Made by a program: the position numbers and the translations under genes
Assembly (NCBI GenBank): GCA_913774665.1
Contig: CAJYHN010000013.1
Location: 310,001-374,000, forward strand
Direction of reading: 5' to 3'
DNA: 64,000 nt
Source: an uncultured Microbacterium sp.
GTDB taxonomy: Bacteria > Actinomycetota > Actinomycetes > Actinomycetales > Microbacteriaceae
In this document: one piece after another, positions 15,644 through 23,455 of the stretch
Numbering within the stretch: the first letter of the stretch is position 1
Layout of the letters: every line of letters starts with the position of its first letter
Notes under the pieces: model-generated
Databases searched by the model: none
Seen by the model: only the letters and a program-made list of their open reading frames with translations
What the model was told of the DNA's origin: nothing

Positions 15644-16468
15644 CTACCCGGGGGTTCCGACATCGGCGATTCCGGGCATCGGCTGGCACCGCGGGCACCA
15701 CCAGGTTCGTCGCTGCTCGGGATCGTTCTGCACCTCGTCGCGGACCCGCACCCGGGTTCCGCAGCGCAGACAGGGTCGACCGGCGCGCCCCGCCACCCAG
15801 TGCGACGCCCCCTTCCGTCGATCCCCCCTCGTGACCTGGTACATCCCGGGCACCGTCGCCGAGATCCGCAGGCATCGCGCCGCGAGTGCCAGGAGTGCGT
15901 CCAGATCGGTCGTGCCGATAGGGGCGAAGGGATGGATGCCGCGAAGGAAGGCGAGCTCGTTCACCCACAGGTTGCCGAGACCGGCGACGGCCGTCTGGTC
16001 GAGAAGCGCCGCGACGAAAGGCCGCTCGGGGCGCCTCGAGAGCCGACGCGCCGCCTCGGCGGCATCCCAGTCCTCGCGCAGCGGATCGGGGCCCAGGTAT
16101 CCGATCACGTCGCTCTCGCGCACGGTGGGGACGAGCTCCACGACGGGGAGGTCGAGGCCCCACACCTCCCGCCCGTCCTCGAGGCGCAGGCGCACGCGCG
16201 CTGTCTCGCTCACCGCACGGGGAAGCGAGCGGCCCGCACGGGTGATCGTCCAGCTCCCCTGCATGCGCAGGTGGGTGTGGAGGGTCGATCCGTCGTCGAA
16301 GCGCGTGAGCAGATGCTTGCCGTGGGTGTCGTACCCCTCGACGCGGAGTCCCGCGAGGGACCGGCCGGCGGCGTTCCCCGACCGCACCTCCCCGTCGCGC
16401 ACCGCCGCGCCGAGAGTGGCCGCCTCGAGCCGTCGTCGGAGTCGATAGACGCTGTCGCCCTCGGGCAC
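15644..16468 (-). CDS. Fpg/Nei DNA glycosylase-AP lyase (Nei-type)
   Basis: The 274-residue enzyme excises oxidised bases. After the initiator the sequence is PEGDSVYRL, with catalytic Pro2 and Glu3 at the N-terminus. The Nei-like PEGD start, HGKHLLTRFDDGSTLHTHLR, and the C-terminal zinc finger CLRCGTRVRV ... WWCPRCQ (four cysteines) are all present, as is the helix-two-turn-helix GLGNLWVNELAF with its Asn. GTG at 16468 must be the start because Pro2 has to follow it. The upstream gene ends 2 bp away. Confidence 0.92.
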   Translation of the reverse strand: MPEGDSVYRLRRRLEAATLGAAVRDGEVRSGNAAGRSLAGLRVEGYDTHGKHLLTRFDDGSTLHTHLRMQGSWTITRAGRSLPRAVSETARVRLRLEDGREVWGLDLPVVELVPTVRESDVIGYLGPDPLREDWDAAEAARRLSRRPERPFVAALLDQTAVAGLGNLWVNELAFLRGIHPFAPIGTTDLDALLALAARCLRISATVPGMYQVTRGDRRKGASHWVAGRAGRPCLRCGTRVRVRDEVQNDPEQRRTWWCPRCQPMPGIADVGTPG

Positions 16469-16470
16469 GA

Positions 16471-17952
16471 CTAGGGAGCCGTTGCGTGCAGCTGGTCGGC
16501 GCGGGGAGCGAGGTCGGGGCGCAGGCGCGTGCCGAACTCGTGCCGGAGCGCGCTGAGAGCGGCCTGCCACCCGGCGAGCCCGTGGACACCCGGGCCCGGG
16601 CTCGTCGACGACGAACACAGGTACACGCCCTTCATCGGAGTCCGCCAGGGGTCGGGACTGTAGACCGGCCGCCCCAGGAGCTGGGTGAGGGTCGGGGCTC
16701 CGGCCGAGATGTCGCCGCCGGGGAAATTGGGGTTCCACGCCGCGATGTCGACCGCGGTGCGGGACGACGTCGCCCGCACGGTGTCGCGGAACCCGGGGGC
16801 GAATCGCTCGATCTGGCGGACGACGGCCTCTTCGCGATCGGCGGCGCTGCCCGACGGCACGTGCGTGTACGCCCAGAGGACGTGGGCGCCCTCGGGCGCG
16901 CGGGTGGGGTCGAACAGGGTGGGCTGAGCGGCGAGAACGTACGGGGCGTCGGGGAGATCTCCGCGGGCCACCGCGTTCTCGGCCGCCGCGATCTCGGCGC
17001 GCGTCCCGCCGAGGTGCACGGTTCCCGCGCGGGCGACGTCGGCGTGCGCCCAGGGCACTGGATCCGAGAGGGCGAAGTCGATCTTGGCGACGCCGCCGCC
17101 GTAGCGGAACCTCTCGAGCGCGTGGCGGTACGCCGGCGGCATCCGGTCTCCGGCGAGCCGGATGAGCGAGCGCGGATTCGTGTCGAGGAGCACCGCGCGG
17201 GCCGGGGGCAACTCGTCGAGCGAGGTCACCTCGACACCCGCGTGCAGCACTCCCCCGTGCGCGCGGATGTCGTCGATCATCGCGTCGGCGATCGACTGGC
17301 TGCCCCCGACCGGAATGGGCCAGCCCCGCCCGTGACCGTACGTGGCGAGCACCAGACCCGCGCCACCCGCGGCGAGGCTCGGCTGATGCAGGATCGTATG
17401 CGCCGAGACGCCGGTGATCATGCTCGGCGCGACCTCCTCGCGGAAGCGCGCGTTCCACCACGGACCGCCCTGCTCGAGAGCGCGGAGGCCGAAGAAGAAC
17501 GCCGCGAGCGGATCGCCGGGGACGCGCAGCAGCGCATTGCCCGTGAAGTCGGCGACCCCGCGCAGGTGGTCGACGAGGGGCCGCATGAGACGCTCGTACG
17601 CCGGCCCGTCGACACCGAGCGCCTCGGCGGCCCGGGCGAGGTCACGGTAGGCCAGGCCCGCACGCCCTCCGTCGAGGGGGTGGGCGTACGACACCTCGGG
17701 CACGACGAACGGCACGCGACGATCGAGACCGAACTCGCGGAAGAACCAGGACTCCAGGGCAAGAGGGTGCACCGCGGATCCGACGTCGTGCCGGAATCCG
17801 GGCAGGGTCAGCTCGGCGGTCGACGCGGCGCCGCCGAAAGAGGAGGACTTCTCGTACACGGCCACCGACAGGCCCGCGCGGGCCAGGGTGACGGCCGCGG
17901 CCAGCCCGTTCGGGCCGGAGCCGACGATGATCGCGTCGTAGCTCTCGCTCAT
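16471..17952 (-). CDS. FAD-dependent oxidoreductase, phytoene-desaturase-like
   Basis: The 493-residue flavoprotein has the N-terminal FAD-binding Rossmann motif IVGSGPNGLAAAVTLARAG followed by the conserved VAVYEKSSSFGGAAST, and the C-terminal FAD motif GVYLCSSSTSPGPGVHG, typical of the phytoene desaturase/retinol saturase-like superfamily (COG1233). The substrate is not evident. No carotenoid genes are adjacent. ATG at 17952 overlaps the stop of the SRPBCC gene (ATGA). Confidence 0.9.
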   Translation of the reverse strand: MSESYDAIIVGSGPNGLAAAVTLARAGLSVAVYEKSSSFGGAASTAELTLPGFRHDVGSAVHPLALESWFFREFGLDRRVPFVVPEVSYAHPLDGGRAGLAYRDLARAAEALGVDGPAYERLMRPLVDHLRGVADFTGNALLRVPGDPLAAFFFGLRALEQGGPWWNARFREEVAPSMITGVSAHTILHQPSLAAGGAGLVLATYGHGRGWPIPVGGSQSIADAMIDDIRAHGGVLHAGVEVTSLDELPPARAVLLDTNPRSLIRLAGDRMPPAYRHALERFRYGGGVAKIDFALSDPVPWAHADVARAGTVHLGGTRAEIAAAENAVARGDLPDAPYVLAAQPTLFDPTRAPEGAHVLWAYTHVPSGSAADREEAVVRQIERFAPGFRDTVRATSSRTAVDIAAWNPNFPGGDISAGAPTLTQLLGRPVYSPDPWRTPMKGVYLCSSSTSPGPGVHGLAGWQAALSALRHEFGTRLRPDLAPRADQLHATAP

Positions 17953-18452
17953 CGGTCGATGGGCTCCTTCTCGGCGGTGGACTGATGGCCGAGGGCCGCC
18001 GCACCCCCGCGGGTGCCGGGGGCACCTCCCTCGGCGAGGTAGGCCAGGCGGCGGAGTGTCTCGGCGTTGCGGTAGCGCGTGATCGCGTCGAAGACCGTGT
18101 CGGGCAGGAGCTTCGTGGGGCCGGTGACGGGCTCCTCCTGGAGGCGGACGACGCAACGGTCCCCGTGAGCCTTCACATCGATCGCGACGCGGGCGACGCC
18201 GATGGGTCCCCCGTGCGGCTCGAGCACGGCGCGTCGGGGCGGGTCCCACTCGCGCATCACCGTCGTGTCGTCGACGACCAGCGGCCACGGGCCGAAGGAG
18301 TGGTGGAGCGTCGCCCCCTCGGCGGGCCAGGAGTCGGCGACCTCGCGGATACGCGAGGTGCCCACCACCCACAGGGGGTAGAGCCACCCGTTCGCGAGCA
18401 CCCGGAAGACGTCCTCGGGCGTGCAGTGCATCAGGCGCACGTTGCGGGCCAT
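17949..18452 (-). CDS. SRPBCC-fold protein
   Basis: The 167-residue protein has the START/Bet v1-like pattern: MARNVRLMHCTPEDVFRVLA, WVVGTSRIREVADSWPAEGA, and a long C-terminal helix TVFDAITRYRNAETLRRLAYL. Such folds bind small hydrophobic ligands. ATG at 18452 has GAGGAGG about 6 nt upstream, excluding longer readings. It is the first gene of a coupled run with the FAD oxidoreductase, nei and the lyase-like gene, so it may bind or deliver the oxidoreductase substrate (inference). Confidence 0.85.
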   Translation of the reverse strand: MARNVRLMHCTPEDVFRVLANGWLYPLWVVGTSRIREVADSWPAEGATLHHSFGPWPLVVDDTTVMREWDPPRRAVLEPHGGPIGVARVAIDVKAHGDRCVVRLQEEPVTGPTKLLPDTVFDAITRYRNAETLRRLAYLAEGGAPGTRGGAAALGHQSTAEKEPIDR

Positions 18453-18580
18453 GGGCGTTCCTCCTCGGCATCCGGGACGGGCGGCGGAGCACCCGGTGAC
18501 CTCCGCCTCACCGCCCACGCTACGACCCCGCTCGGACACCCGTCGCGGAGGTTGCGCCCGGGCGCGTCGCCCGTTATCGC

Positions 18581-19756
18581 TCAGGCCGCTGCGGGCAGCA
18601 CGAACCAGGCGCGGGTCCCGCCCGACGGGGAGGCATCGAGCCCGATCGACCCGTGGTGAGCCTCGACGATCCGCCGGCAGGTGGCCAGACCGATGCCGAT
18701 CCCCTGCACCTCGGCGCCGTGCCCGCGCTGCATGGGCTCGAACACGCGATCGCGCAGTTCGGGGGCCACGGCGTCGCCGTTGTCGTCGACGGTCACGCGC
18801 CACCCGTCGGGCAGCTCCTCGACGCGGACGGTGATGCGCGGGATCTTCTCGGCCGCGACCGTGAACTTCACCGCATTGGCGATGAGGTTCTGCAGCAGCA
18901 CACGCAGCAGCGTGTCGTCGGCCCGAACGAAGGTCGACGCCTCGACCGTCACCTCGGCTCCCGTGCTCACCAGCGCTCCGTCGAGGTCTTCGAGCACGGC
19001 GTCGACGGTGTCGGCCACATCGACCTGGGTCATGCGAGGGCGCGTCCCGCCCATGCGCGCGAAGTCGAGCAGGTCGGTCACCATCGACGTCATGCGACCC
19101 GCCGCCGCTTCGGCGCGGGCGAGGGACTGCGCGGCGCGTGGCGCGTCGACCATCTCGGGACTGTCGGCGGCGAGCTCGAGGAAGCCCGCGAGAGCGGTGA
19201 GGGGGTTTCGGAGGTCGTGACTCACCTGCACGGCGAACTGCTCCAGCTGAGCGTTCGACTCGAGCAGGTCACGCTGGATGCGGCGCAGTTCGAGAACGTC
19301 GATCACCTGGTGAGCGAGCAGGTCGAGGGCTCGGCTGCTGGCATCCGACAACTCTCCGACCTTCGTGTCGAACACGCAGAGCGTGCCGATCGCGACCCCC
19401 GCCGGGGTGATGAGCGGGCTCGACGCGTAGAAGCGCGTGTGGGCGATCTCGCCGGTGACGAACGCGTTCTGCGCGAAGCGCGGATCGAGCCGAGCATCGG
19501 GGACGACGACCCGGCCGGGCGTGCTCATGACCGCCGCGCACATCGAGTCTTCTCGCGCACAGGACGCCGCCTGAATGCCGACGGCCGCCACCTGATGCTG
19601 CATGCGGTCGTCGATGATGTTGATCACCGCGGTGGGGACATCGCACACCGTCGCCGCGAGCTCGACGAGCCCTTGCAGATCGGGCTCCGACGGCTCACCG
19701 ATCAGGCGGTACTGCGCGATCGCCTCGCGTCGCGTCACATCGTGTGCGGTGGACAC
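18581..19756 (-). CDS. GAF-domain sensor histidine kinase
   Basis: The 391-residue protein has a GAF domain at about 25-160 (TVCDVPTAVINIIDDRMQH ... SPLITPAGVAIGTLCVFD), a HisKA H-box VSHDLRNPLTALAGF with the phospho-acceptor His180, and a HATPase domain with N-box NLIANAVKFTV, G-box GIGIGLATCRRIVEAHHG. No membrane segment or signal peptide is seen, so it is cytoplasmic. GTG at 19756 is chosen; longer readings are Arg/Pro-rich. No response regulator is adjacent. Confidence 0.9.
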   Translation of the reverse strand: MSTAHDVTRREAIAQYRLIGEPSEPDLQGLVELAATVCDVPTAVINIIDDRMQHQVAAVGIQAASCAREDSMCAAVMSTPGRVVVPDARLDPRFAQNAFVTGEIAHTRFYASSPLITPAGVAIGTLCVFDTKVGELSDASSRALDLLAHQVIDVLELRRIQRDLLESNAQLEQFAVQVSHDLRNPLTALAGFLELAADSPEMVDAPRAAQSLARAEAAAGRMTSMVTDLLDFARMGGTRPRMTQVDVADTVDAVLEDLDGALVSTGAEVTVEASTFVRADDTLLRVLLQNLIANAVKFTVAAEKIPRITVRVEELPDGWRVTVDDNGDAVAPELRDRVFEPMQRGHGAEVQGIGIGLATCRRIVEAHHGSIGLDASPSGGTRAWFVLPAAA

Positions 19757-19868
19757 ATCGTCCCCTCGTCGTCGGGTTCTCCGAAAGCCTAGCGGCCACC
19801 GGCTACACCGCGCCGGACTCTTCGGGAAGGGGCTCGCGCAGGCCGGCCGCGGCGCCGAGAGTCGGGGA

Positions 19869-20153
19869 ATGAGCACACCGAACTTCCCCCAGGCCCCGTC
19901 CGATCCCTCGCGGCCCACCCCCTCGGAGCCCACCGCCCCGACCCCCGCCGAGCCGACCATCCCGACCCCCGCCGAGCCGACCATCCCCCTGCCGCCCGAG
20001 ACCGCCCCGGCACCCGCCGGCGCCGCCGACCCCTCGGCCGGGGCGTTCGCGCGCACCGAGGAGAGCGCGACCGGATCAGCGGAGATGGATGCCGACAACG
20101 CCGCCGAACAGGATGTGATCGACGCCGTCGATCCCGGCGGACAGCCCGACTGA
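19869..20153 (+). CDS. Proline-rich acidic hypothetical protein
   Basis: The 94-residue protein starts MSTPNFPQAPSDPSRPTPSE and carries repeated PTPAEPTI units, followed by an acidic Ala/Glu/Asp half (EMDADNAAEQDVIDAVDPGG). It is probably disordered. It is divergent from the kinase at 19756, with about 110 bp between, and is followed by a strong terminator. Function unknown. Confidence 0.6.
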   Translation: MSTPNFPQAPSDPSRPTPSEPTAPTPAEPTIPTPAEPTIPLPPETAPAPAGAADPSAGAFARTEESATGSAEMDADNAAEQDVIDAVDPGGQPD

Positions 20154-20168
20154 CGACTCCGGGAACGG

Positions 20169-20202
20169 GAGAGGGGCGGCGCCGCACGGCACCGCCCCTC
20201 TC
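20169..20202. terminator. Bidirectional terminator
   Basis: The 11-bp stem GAGAGGGGCGG / CCGCCCCTCTC with a 12-nt loop separates two convergent genes (ends 20153 and 20219). It can serve both. Confidence 0.8.
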
Positions 20203-20218
20203 TCGTGTCAGCGTCGGA

Positions 20219-21529
20219 TCACGGGTTGCCGCGGGTCCACAGCAGGAGGATGGCCACGGCCTGGAGCACGAGGCATCCCGCGAGGATCGCCGTACGACGA
20301 CGCGGCGTCGACGACCATCGTTCGTCGCCCAGCAGCGGCGCCATCGGCATGAGCAGGCGGAACGTGCTCTGCTGCGGGAGGAACACCGCGAAGATGTAGA
20401 CGCCGTAGCTGACGCCGTACGCCACCACCATGAGGCCGAGCTTGCGGACGGGCCGCGACCACATGAGGGCCGCGAAGGCGACGATCAGCGCGATCACGAG
20501 GATGATGCCGACCACGCCGAGGTGCGTTCCCGCCTGGCGGAACCACGGGGTGAAGGGCGTGAACTCGTCGTTGCCGACGTAGTCCAGCCACCAGCCGAGC
20601 TCGGTGCGGATGTAGGCGTTGTGCGTGCCCGTGACGTACTGCGCGATGTGGTTCCACGACAGGCCCGCCGCGGCGATCACGAGACCGGATGCCATCAGTG
20701 AGGCCCACTCGCGCACCGGGAACGGATCGACCTTGCGGCGGAAGAAACGCACGAGGAACACGATGCCGAGGGCGAGCCCCAGGGCCAGCACTCCCGGCCG
20801 CGTGTAGGCCGTGATGAGCCCGATCGGCAGGATCCAGAGATAGCGCCGCTTGATGGCGAGCAGCATGCCCGCGAACATCAGCAGCATGAACAGACCCTCG
20901 CTGTAGCCGATCACGAAGAGGAACGACATCGGCGCGAAGGAGAAGAACACGACCGCCCACCACGCGGGCTGGGGCTTGGTGACCGTGCGCAGGAGGACGA
21001 ACAGCAGCCAGGTGGCCCCGAGGCTCGCGCCGAGGCTCAGAAGCACGGCGACCGGCTGCCACCCCAGACCGGTGGCACCCGAGAGGACCCGCACCATCGT
21101 GGGGAACACGGGTAGGAACGCCCAGTTGTTGGGCAGGATGTCGCCCGAGACGTTCATCGGCAGCGACATCGGGTAGCCCTGCGCGGCGATCTGACCGTAG
21201 CGGTCGGCATCCCATCCGGTGAGGTAATCCCAAAAGGTGCCGAGACGCTCGCTGTCGGGACCGAAGCCCCAGCGCGCCGCCTTGGCGATCGAGTAGAAGC
21301 CCCACAGCATCCCGAAGTTGACGATGCGGGCGATGGCCCACAGGAGCAGGACCTTGGTGAACGCGCCCCGCTCGACGGGGACGATGCCCTCGGGCGTGCG
21401 GAGGATGTCGCGCCCGTACTGGGCGAGGGCACGACCGAGGCGCGAATCGCGCACCCGATCGAGGCGCTGTCGCCCGATGACGGGGGACGGGCGTGTCGCG
21501 GGGGCAAGCTCGCTCGGCGGTGCGCTCAC
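20219..21529 (-). CDS. GT-C/PIG-V-like membrane mannosyltransferase
   Basis: The 436-residue integral membrane protein has about ten hydrophobic helices. After the first helix comes TGWDADRYGQIAAQGYP and then NNWAFLPVFPTMVRV, the WDxxxYxxIAxxGY...FxPxxP layout of PIG-V-like GT-C transferases, which use lipid-linked sugar donors at the outer face of the membrane. The first acidic loop carries the presumed catalytic Asp. GTG at 21529 has GAAAGG 7 nt upstream, so upstream codons are excluded. Acceptor unknown; a cell-envelope glycan is likely. Confidence 0.8.
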   Translation of the reverse strand: MSAPPSELAPATRPSPVIGRQRLDRVRDSRLGRALAQYGRDILRTPEGIVPVERGAFTKVLLLWAIARIVNFGMLWGFYSIAKAARWGFGPDSERLGTFWDYLTGWDADRYGQIAAQGYPMSLPMNVSGDILPNNWAFLPVFPTMVRVLSGATGLGWQPVAVLLSLGASLGATWLLFVLLRTVTKPQPAWWAVVFFSFAPMSFLFVIGYSEGLFMLLMFAGMLLAIKRRYLWILPIGLITAYTRPGVLALGLALGIVFLVRFFRRKVDPFPVREWASLMASGLVIAAAGLSWNHIAQYVTGTHNAYIRTELGWWLDYVGNDEFTPFTPWFRQAGTHLGVVGIILVIALIVAFAALMWSRPVRKLGLMVVAYGVSYGVYIFAVFLPQQSTFRLLMPMAPLLGDERWSSTPRRRTAILAGCLVLQAVAILLLWTRGNP

Positions 21530-21607
21530 TCGGAACCTTTCACGGGGGACGACATGGGCGAGTGACGACGTTGTCGGGCCCGGACAAGTGCAATTGGGGA
21601 GGATCGT

Positions 21608-21636
21608 ACCGGATGAAACCGAACGTTCCATCCGGT
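21608..21636 (-). terminator. Hairpin after sugE
   Basis: The stem ACCGGATG / CATCCGGT with a 13-nt loop lies 24 bp beyond the sugE stop on the minus strand and is the likely terminator. It lies upstream of the GT-C gene start. Confidence 0.5.
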
Positions 21637-21659
21637 TGACTTTCGGGGAAATGCCCTGG

Positions 21660-21983
21660 TCAGTGGCTGTCGCCCACGAGCTTCAGGCCCACGACGCACC
21701 CCACCAGACCCAGGACGAGCAGCACCTTGACGACCGAGACGGCCTCGGTCCCGCTGACCATGGCGACCACGACGGTAAGAGCGGCGCCGATCCCGACCCA
21801 CACCGCATACGCCGTTCCGGTGGGGATCTCGCGCATCGCGAAGGCGAGACCGCCCATGGATGCCACGAGGGCGACGCCGAAGATCACGCTCGGCCAGAGC
21901 TTGGTGAAACCCTCGCTGCGGCCCAGGGCGGTCGCCCAGACGGCCTCGAGGACTCCGGACAGGATGAGGACGATCCACGACAT
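21660..21983 (-). CDS. sugE: SMR-family guanidinium exporter (SugE/Gdx)
   Basis: The 107-residue protein has four membrane helices and works as an antiparallel dimer. Glu13 in LSGVLEAVWATALGRSEGF is the conserved proton/substrate residue, and GTAYAVWVGIGAALTVV matches the SugE/Gdx branch (compare GTAYAVWTGIGA) rather than the EmrE branch. The guanidine-III riboswitch directly upstream supports guanidinium as the substrate. ATG at 21983 has AAGGAG at 21991-21996. The GC-rich upstream readthrough frame is not coding. Confidence 0.92.
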   Translation of the reverse strand: MSWIVLILSGVLEAVWATALGRSEGFTKLWPSVIFGVALVASMGGLAFAMREIPTGTAYAVWVGIGAALTVVVAMVSGTEAVSVVKVLLVLGLVGCVVGLKLVGDSH

Positions 21984-21996
21984 GACGGTGCTCCTT

Positions 21997-22037
21997 GGCC
22001 AGTCTTGTCGCGGTCCGGGTACTGATCCGTCGTCCGG
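21997..22037 (-). promoter_or_regulatory. Guanidine-III riboswitch
   Basis: The 41-nt RNA starts CCGGACGACGG, continues AUCAGUACCCGGAC and ends CGCGACAAGACUGGCC. It keeps the class-III conserved blocks CCGGACGA, GUACCCGG and GACAAGAC in order and spacing, compared from memory with the Thermobifida fusca aptamer. CCGG in the 5' block pairs with CCGG in the middle block (pseudoknot), and CAG pairs with CUG. The 3' end abuts the sugE Shine-Dalgarno (AAGGAG, 21991-21996), implying ligand control of translation initiation. Confidence 0.9.
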
Positions 22038-22161
22038 GGACGCGGGTCGGCGTCCGCACACCAGGCTAGCGGCCTCACCTGTGCAGGACCCGCGCAGCGC
22101 CGCCGTCGCCGCTTCCGCTGCGGCTTCCGCCGCCGTTCCCGCTGCTGCTGCCGCTGCCGCC

Positions 22162-22239
22162 GCTGGCGCGGCCGCTTCTGCCGCGGCTCCCGCTGCCGCC
22201 GCTGCCGCGGCCGCTTCTGCCGCGGCTCCCGCTGCCGCC
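22162..22239. repeat. Tandem 39-bp repeat, two copies
   Basis: Copies at 22162-22200 and 22201-22239 are contiguous and differ at one base (GCTGGCG versus GCTGCCG near the start). They consist of GCNGCC-type sequence and would read as poly-Ala/Gly in any frame. No gene signals accompany them. Confidence 0.85.
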
Positions 22240-22310
22240 GCGATAAACGCTGATTCTCTCGAGACACGGCGTCGCACAGCGTTTCTCACAAGGATCAGCG
22301 TTTATCGCGG
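22238..22310. repeat. 71-bp palindromic element, copy 1
   Basis: Terminal inverted repeats CCGCGATAAACGCTGAT and ATCAGCGTTTATCGCGG are perfect over 17 bp. They bound a 39-bp centre containing CTCGAGACACGGCG and a further internal AGCGTTT. The AT content of the arms stands out from the flanking GC-only repeats. Copy 2 at 22390-22460 differs at two positions. The element has no room for a protein; a MITE- or REP-like unit is most likely. Confidence 0.85.
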
Positions 22311-22359
22311 GGTCACGGAGCGCCGCGCAGGCCGCGGGGCACCGCAGACGCCGCGAACG

Positions 22360-22589
22360 CCCCGGGCACCACGGCATCCCCGGGCACGGCGCGATAAACG
22401 CTGATTCGCTCGAGACACGGCGTCGCGCAGCGTTTCTCACAAGGATCAGCGTTTATCGCGGGGGCCGCGGGGCGCCGCCGCGGGGGCCGCGGGGCGCCAA
22501 GGAGTCCCCGGGCAGCGCGGCATCCCCGGGCACGCCCCGGGCACCGCGGCAGCCCCGGGCACCGCGGCAGCCCCGGGCAGCGCGGCATC
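22360..22589. repeat. 18-bp GC-rich tandem repeat array
   Basis: Units close to CCCCGGGCACCGCGGCAG occur at 22360, 22378 (partial), 22506, 22524 (short), 22535, 22553 and 22571, with CAT or CAG endings. Copy 2 of the palindromic element interrupts the array after 22389. The array ends just beyond the stop of the CPBP-like gene. Length is likely to vary between strains. Confidence 0.75.
22390..22460. repeat. 71-bp palindromic element, copy 2
   Basis: Terminal inverted repeats of 16 bp (CGCGATAAACGCTGAT / ATCAGCGTTTATCGCG) bound the same centre as copy 1, with T to G and A to G differences (TTCGCTCGAG, GTCGCGCAG). It lies inside the 18-bp array. Direct orientation is the same as copy 1. Confidence 0.85.
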
Positions 22590-22594
22590 CGGGA

Positions 22595-23455
22595 TCAGAT
22601 CAGGAAGAGGGATGCCGAATCCGGATTGTGCGCGTGCACGAGGACCCCGAAGACCACCGCGTCGAACAGCAGGTGGACCGTCACGACGTACCAGAGCGAG
22701 CGGGTCCTCAAGAAGAGGAAGCCCTGCACGATCGCGAACGGGATCGTGAGCAGCGGCCCCCACGCCTGGTAGCCGAGCTCCCACAGGAACGACACGAAGA
22801 CGATCGCCTGCAGCAGGTTGGCAGTCAGGTCGGGAAAGTGCCGGCGCAACAGCACGAAGACCGTGCAGATGAAGAAGAGCTCGTCCCAGATGCCGACCGC
22901 GCCGACGCCGACGAACAGACGGGCGATGAGGTCGCCCGTGACGACCTCGGGCCAGTTGCGGTAGACGCCCGAGGTGATGAAGTAGAACGGCAGAATCAGG
23001 TAGCCGAGCACGATGACCCCGCCCAGCCACGCCCACTGCCACCAGGCCCAGCGGCCACCGCCGCGCCACGGGAACGAGATCGCGCGGTCGCGGTAGACGA
23101 AGCGCGAGATGACGTAGGGCACCACGACCGCCCCGCCGAGGGCGAGGGTGAATCGCACGAAGGCGGCGTTGTCGAGCTCGGCGTGCAGCGGGATCAGGCT
23201 GACGATGAACTGGCCGATCGCGATGAGCGACACGTCGCGGGCGATGCTCGGCTCCTCGCTGCGGGCGAGGGCGACGCCGTTGCGCCGATCGACGAGGACG
23301 GCGGATGCCACGGCGAGGGCGAGCAGGACCCACCCCAGCCACACGATCTGGAGCACGAAGAGCGCGGGGGCGGCGAGGCACACCGCGAGCGCCGGAATCA
23401 GCTTGGGCGTCCACGTGGAACGCTCGCGGACCGGCACCGCGGTGTGCGCGGTCAC
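22595..23455 (-). CDS. CPBP-like intramembrane protein, divergent active site
   Basis: The 286-residue membrane protein has about eight helices. In the CPBP/Abi protease family the active site is EExxxR plus later His residues. Here the corresponding segment is GIWDELFFICTVFVLLRR, with DE instead of EE and the Arg displaced, while VTVHLLFDAVVF keeps the last His/Asp motif. It may be inactive or act differently. GTG at 23455 overlaps the trmB stop (GTGA). Its 3' end runs into the repeat array. Confidence 0.7.
   Translation of the reverse strand: MTAHTAVPVRERSTWTPKLIPALAVCLAAPALFVLQIVWLGWVLLALAVASAVLVDRRNGVALARSEEPSIARDVSLIAIGQFIVSLIPLHAELDNAAFVRFTLALGGAVVVPYVISRFVYRDRAISFPWRGGGRWAWWQWAWLGGVIVLGYLILPFYFITSGVYRNWPEVVTGDLIARLFVGVGAVGIWDELFFICTVFVLLRRHFPDLTANLLQAIVFVSFLWELGYQAWGPLLTIPFAIVQGFLFLRTRSLWYVVTVHLLFDAVVFGVLVHAHNPDSASLFLI

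Noticed and set aside
21984-22289. Upstream extension of sugE through the riboswitch and poly-Ala repeats
   Set aside because: The start at 21983 matches the family N-terminus exactly and has AAGGAG; the upstream frame covers a structured RNA and repeats.
22060-22600. Repeat region considered as CRISPR or as a poly-Ala/Gly gene
   Set aside because: Unit lengths differ, there are no unique spacers, no cas genes, and the frame products are pure low-complexity. It is non-coding repeat DNA.
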